From positions 37,215,882 through 37,279,881 of the forward strand of contig NC_091145.1 of assembly GCF_041381155.1 (NCBI RefSeq): a stretch of DNA of 64,000 bases. The letters run 5' to 3'. The position numbers and the translations under genes were made by a program. Position 1 is the first letter of the stretch. The number at the start of each line of letters is the position of its first letter. Below the pieces are notes generated by a model. It ran no database searches and was not told the DNA's origin. It was given only the letters and a program-made list of their open reading frames with translations. The DNA is from Argopecten irradians (Eukaryota; Mollusca; Bivalvia; Pectinida; Pectinidae). This document shows, piece after piece, positions 62,801 through 64,000 of the stretch.

Positions 62801-64000
62801 TTCTGTATCCCCCCTCCACCTTTGGTAGTTATACATGTTAGTTGGTATGATCCCGTGTCTATATCCCCCCTCCACCTTTCAGTAGTTATACATGTAAGTT
62901 GGTATGATCCCGTTTCTATATCCCCCCTCCACCTTTTAGTAGTTTTACATTACATATGTAAGTTGGTATGATCCTGTGTCTATATCCCCCCTCCACCTTT
63001 GGTAGTTATACATGTAAGTTGGATATGATTCCGTGTCTATATCCCCCCCCTCCACCTTGGTAGATCTGTCCCCCTCCACCTTTGTAGTTATACATGTAAG
63101 TTGGTATGATCCCGTGTCTATATCCACCCTCCACCTTTGGTAGTTATACATGTAAGTTGGTATGATCCTGTGTCTATATCCCCCCTCCACCTTTGGTAGT
63201 TATACATGTAAGTTGGTATGATCCCGTTTCTATATCCCCCCTCCACCTTTGGTAGTTATACATGTAAGTTGGTATGATCCTGTGTCTATATCCCCCCTCC
63301 ACCTTTGGTAGTTATACATGTCCCCCCTCCACCTTTGGTAGTTATACATGTAAGTTGGTATGATCCCGTGTCTATATCCCCCCTCCACCTTTGGTAGTTA
63401 TACATGTAAGTTGGTATGATCCTGTGTCTATATCCCCCCTCCACCTTTGGTAGTTATACATGTAAGTTGGTATGATCCCGTGTCTATATCCCCCCTCCAC
63501 CTTTGGTAGTTATACATGTAAGTTGGTATGATCCCGTGTCTATATCCCCCCTCCACCTTTGGTAGTTATACATGTAAGTTGGTATGATCCTGTGTCTATA
63601 TCCCCCCTCCACCTTTGGTAGTTATACATGTAAGTTGGTATGATCCGTGTCTATATCCCCCCTCCACCTTTGGTAGTTATACATGTAAGTTGGTATGATC
63701 CTGTGTCTATATCCCCCCTCCACCTTTGGTAGTTATACATGTAAGTTGGTATGATCCCTGTGTCCCCCCTCCACCTTTGGTAGTTATACATGTAAGTTGG
63801 TATGATCCTGTGTCTATATCCCCCCTCCACCTTTGGTAGTTATACATGTAAGTTGGTATGATCCCGTTTCTATATCCCCCCTCCACCTTTGGTAGTTATA
63901 CATGTAAGTTGTATGATCCCGTGTCTATATCCCCCCTCCACCTTGGTAGTTATACATGTAAGTTGGTATGATCCCGTGTCTATATCCCCCCTCCACCTTT
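59896..64000. repeat. 56-bp minisatellite array, ~73+ units, runs off the window
   Basis: The unit is ggtagttatacatgtaagtt, then ggtatgatcccgtgtctat, then atccccc­ctccaccttt (56 bp). A short form lacking about 26-28 bases (catgtcccccctccacc) appears near 60093, 60850, 60990, 61132, 61218, 61980 and 63320. Single-site variants (cccgtgtc, cccgtttc, cctgtgtc) alternate in patterns that suggest multi-unit duplication. The minus-strand frames (MEGGYRHGIIPTYMYNYQRW...) are repeat shadows. The minus strand is G-rich (ggtggaggggggat). No right edge is visible. Confidence 0.96.

Noticed and set aside
60005..63190. Series of ~60-100-codon minus-strand frames starting MEGGYRHG
   Set aside because: Each is one to two units of the 56-bp array read from an ATG within the repeat.

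Overview
This is a eukaryotic, AT-rich and very repeat-rich window. It most likely comes from a bivalve mollusc. The grounds are intron-bearing genes with GT..AG splice sites, no bacterial-style gene packing, many ACATGTA-type palindromes, and several interspersed repeats I recall as typical of molluscan genomes: a tRNA-derived SINE at 57.6 kb, the 'gaggccc...tatcgctcacctgg' repeat at 27.2 kb and the 'ccatcttggatttcggatcgac' repeat at 34.1 kb. The species is not resolved, and the bivalve call is inference.

Protein-coding content is small. (1) 23830-25287 (-) is an intact, intronless Shaker/Kv1-type voltage-gated K+ channel whose S4 lacks the outermost arginine. (2) 28234-30978 (-) is a three-exon gene reconstructed here from splice sites and reading phase. 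It encodes a ~140-residue single-pass membrane protein that I do not recognise. (3) 54272-54634 (+) is the first coding exon of an unrecognised gene whose remaining exons lie beyond the window. (4) 35857-36003 (-) is a possible exon. (5) 16196-16463 (-) is a decayed fragment of a retroelement-type protein. Nearly all other open frames fall in tandem repeats or transposon arms and are not believed to be genes.

The rest is dominated by two kinds of repeat. The first is palindromic and foldback DNA transposons. These include a >3.5 kb inverted repeat at the left edge; a 2.58 kb TTAA-flanked palindrome (18455-21037); TA-flanked MITEs (21241-21341, 22846-23431); near-perfect hairpins (46.3 kb and a perfect 65-bp stem at 48.1 kb); and a four-element nest at 40207-45986. 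In that nest a hAT-like palindrome has been entered by a second copy of itself (8-bp duplication GCTCTAAT), by a 3.28 kb TA-flanked element with a minisatellite inside its terminal repeats, and by a 357-bp TTAA MITE. Every boundary in the nest can be read from target duplications and an empty site present in the same window.

The second kind is minisatellites. Array periods are ~82 bp (6.8 kb), 82 bp (13.9-15.7 kb), 34 bp (29.7 kb), 31/30 bp (36.4-38.5 kb), 33 bp (within the transposon ends), 20 bp (49.8-54.0 kb), 50 bp (55.2-56.5 kb) and 56 bp (59.9 kb to the window end). The 20-, 50- and 56-bp arrays surround the exon at 54.3 kb, so much of that gene's non-coding span is tandem repeat. The channel and the small membrane-protein gene are same-strand neighbours about 2.9 kb apart; any functional link between them is speculation.
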